From the NCBI RefSeq assembly GCF_003265705.1, contig NW_020312785.1:20508117-20572116 (forward strand): 64,000 nucleotides of DNA, written 5' to 3'. This document shows positions 63,560-64,000 of this stretch, piece after piece (positions within the stretch are counted from its first letter, which is position 1; each line of letters starts with the position of its first letter). Under the pieces are notes generated by a model. It ran no database searches, was not told the DNA's origin, and saw only the letters and a program-made list of their open reading frames with translations. A program made the position numbers and the translations under genes. The DNA is from Callorhinus ursinus (lineage: Eukaryota > Chordata > Mammalia > Carnivora > Otariidae).

Positions 63560-63660
63560 GTCCGGGGTCCTTATAAAAGCTCAGTTCCCAGCCCTGGGAG
63601 CACCTCTTATGTGTAAACTAACTCAGTTCCCTTTCGTACTTAGAGCCAGAGAGTTCTGAC
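63560..63660 (+). promoter_or_regulatory. Candidate TATA-containing LTR or promoter remnant
   Basis: TATAAAA at 63572-63578 is preceded by ccggggtcc and followed by agctcagttcccagccctgg and ctcagttccctttcgtact. This spacing and wording resembles an ERV LTR promoter and R region. Family and boundaries not determined. Confidence 0.35.
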
Positions 63661-64000
63661 TATCAAAACTAATGCTGATCAACTCAGACCTAAAAAGGCA
63701 GCTTAATTCTCTCCTTTGCACCTAAAAATACACATTCCTTAGGTAGGTAGAGGGCAAGAGCTCATGAAGAGTCTCTCCTTTGCGTGGACACTTATATTTC
63801 TCTGACAGCTATCTATGCCTTAGAATTGGCCTCTGGTCCTTCTTTAAAGGGCACAGAAAATTTTGTCTAGGGAACAGTGTGGAACTAACAGAAGAATTAG
63901 AATCTTGAAGTGGATGATTTCACCATCACTCTCACTGTGGGCCACATACAACACAAAGTTTTATAGGATAAGAAAAAAAAAAACCCACCTCCTGTAACAT

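Noticed and set aside
27863..64000. HSPA13 or another neighbour gene downstream
   Set aside because: Human gene order would suggest HSPA13 further on, but no HSP70-like exon was recognised on either strand.

Overview
The window is nuclear DNA from a carnivore mammal. It contains 19 copies of the tRNA-derived CAN SINE (start like gggcacctgggtggctcag, CT-rich middle, AATAAATAAATAAAATCTT tail) and LINE-1 3' ends of carnivore type. The SINEs resemble those of arctoid carnivores (bear, seal or mustelid lineage) more than the dog SINEC_Cf type. That lineage call is an inference from remembered consensus sequences.

Only one protein-coding gene is visible: the 3' part of SAMSN1 (HACS1/SLY2), an adaptor of haematopoietic cells, on the + strand. 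Six coding exons (4097-4246, 8872-9001, 11455-11606, 14636-14842, 16766-16916, 26979-27181) join in frame with GT-AG introns to give the last 330 residues. They cover part of the SLY region, the SH3 domain, the SAM domain and the acidic tail. About 43 N-terminal codons and the promoter lie to the left of the window. The 3' UTR runs to about 27862, after an AATAAA signal at 27838.

Layout: 1-27862 is SAMSN1 exons and introns. The introns hold L1 3' ends, an L2, MIRs, an LTR remnant, CAN SINEs (only left of 7.6 kb) and several simple repeats. From 27.9 to 64 kb is intergenic DNA with no gene that I can support. It holds MLT1 LTRs, L2 and MIR remnants, and renewed SINE insertion from 33.1 kb. From 45.2 to 55.8 kb is a deeply nested transposon block: an old L1 split by a younger L1, SINEs, an L1 3' end and several ERV LTRs, next to an L2 that is itself split by an LTR. 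A well-preserved antisense solo LTR lies at 56.0-56.4 kb. On human synteny, HSPA13 would be expected further downstream, outside the window.

I found no convincing new gene system. The observations most worth checking are a 25.5-kb stretch across SAMSN1 without any young SINE, a miRNA-like imperfect hairpin at 13772-13861, and a 22-nt perfect inverted repeat flanking the SH3/SAM exon, with one arm inside that hairpin. Boundaries of old repeats are approximate because they come from reading the sequence, not from an alignment.
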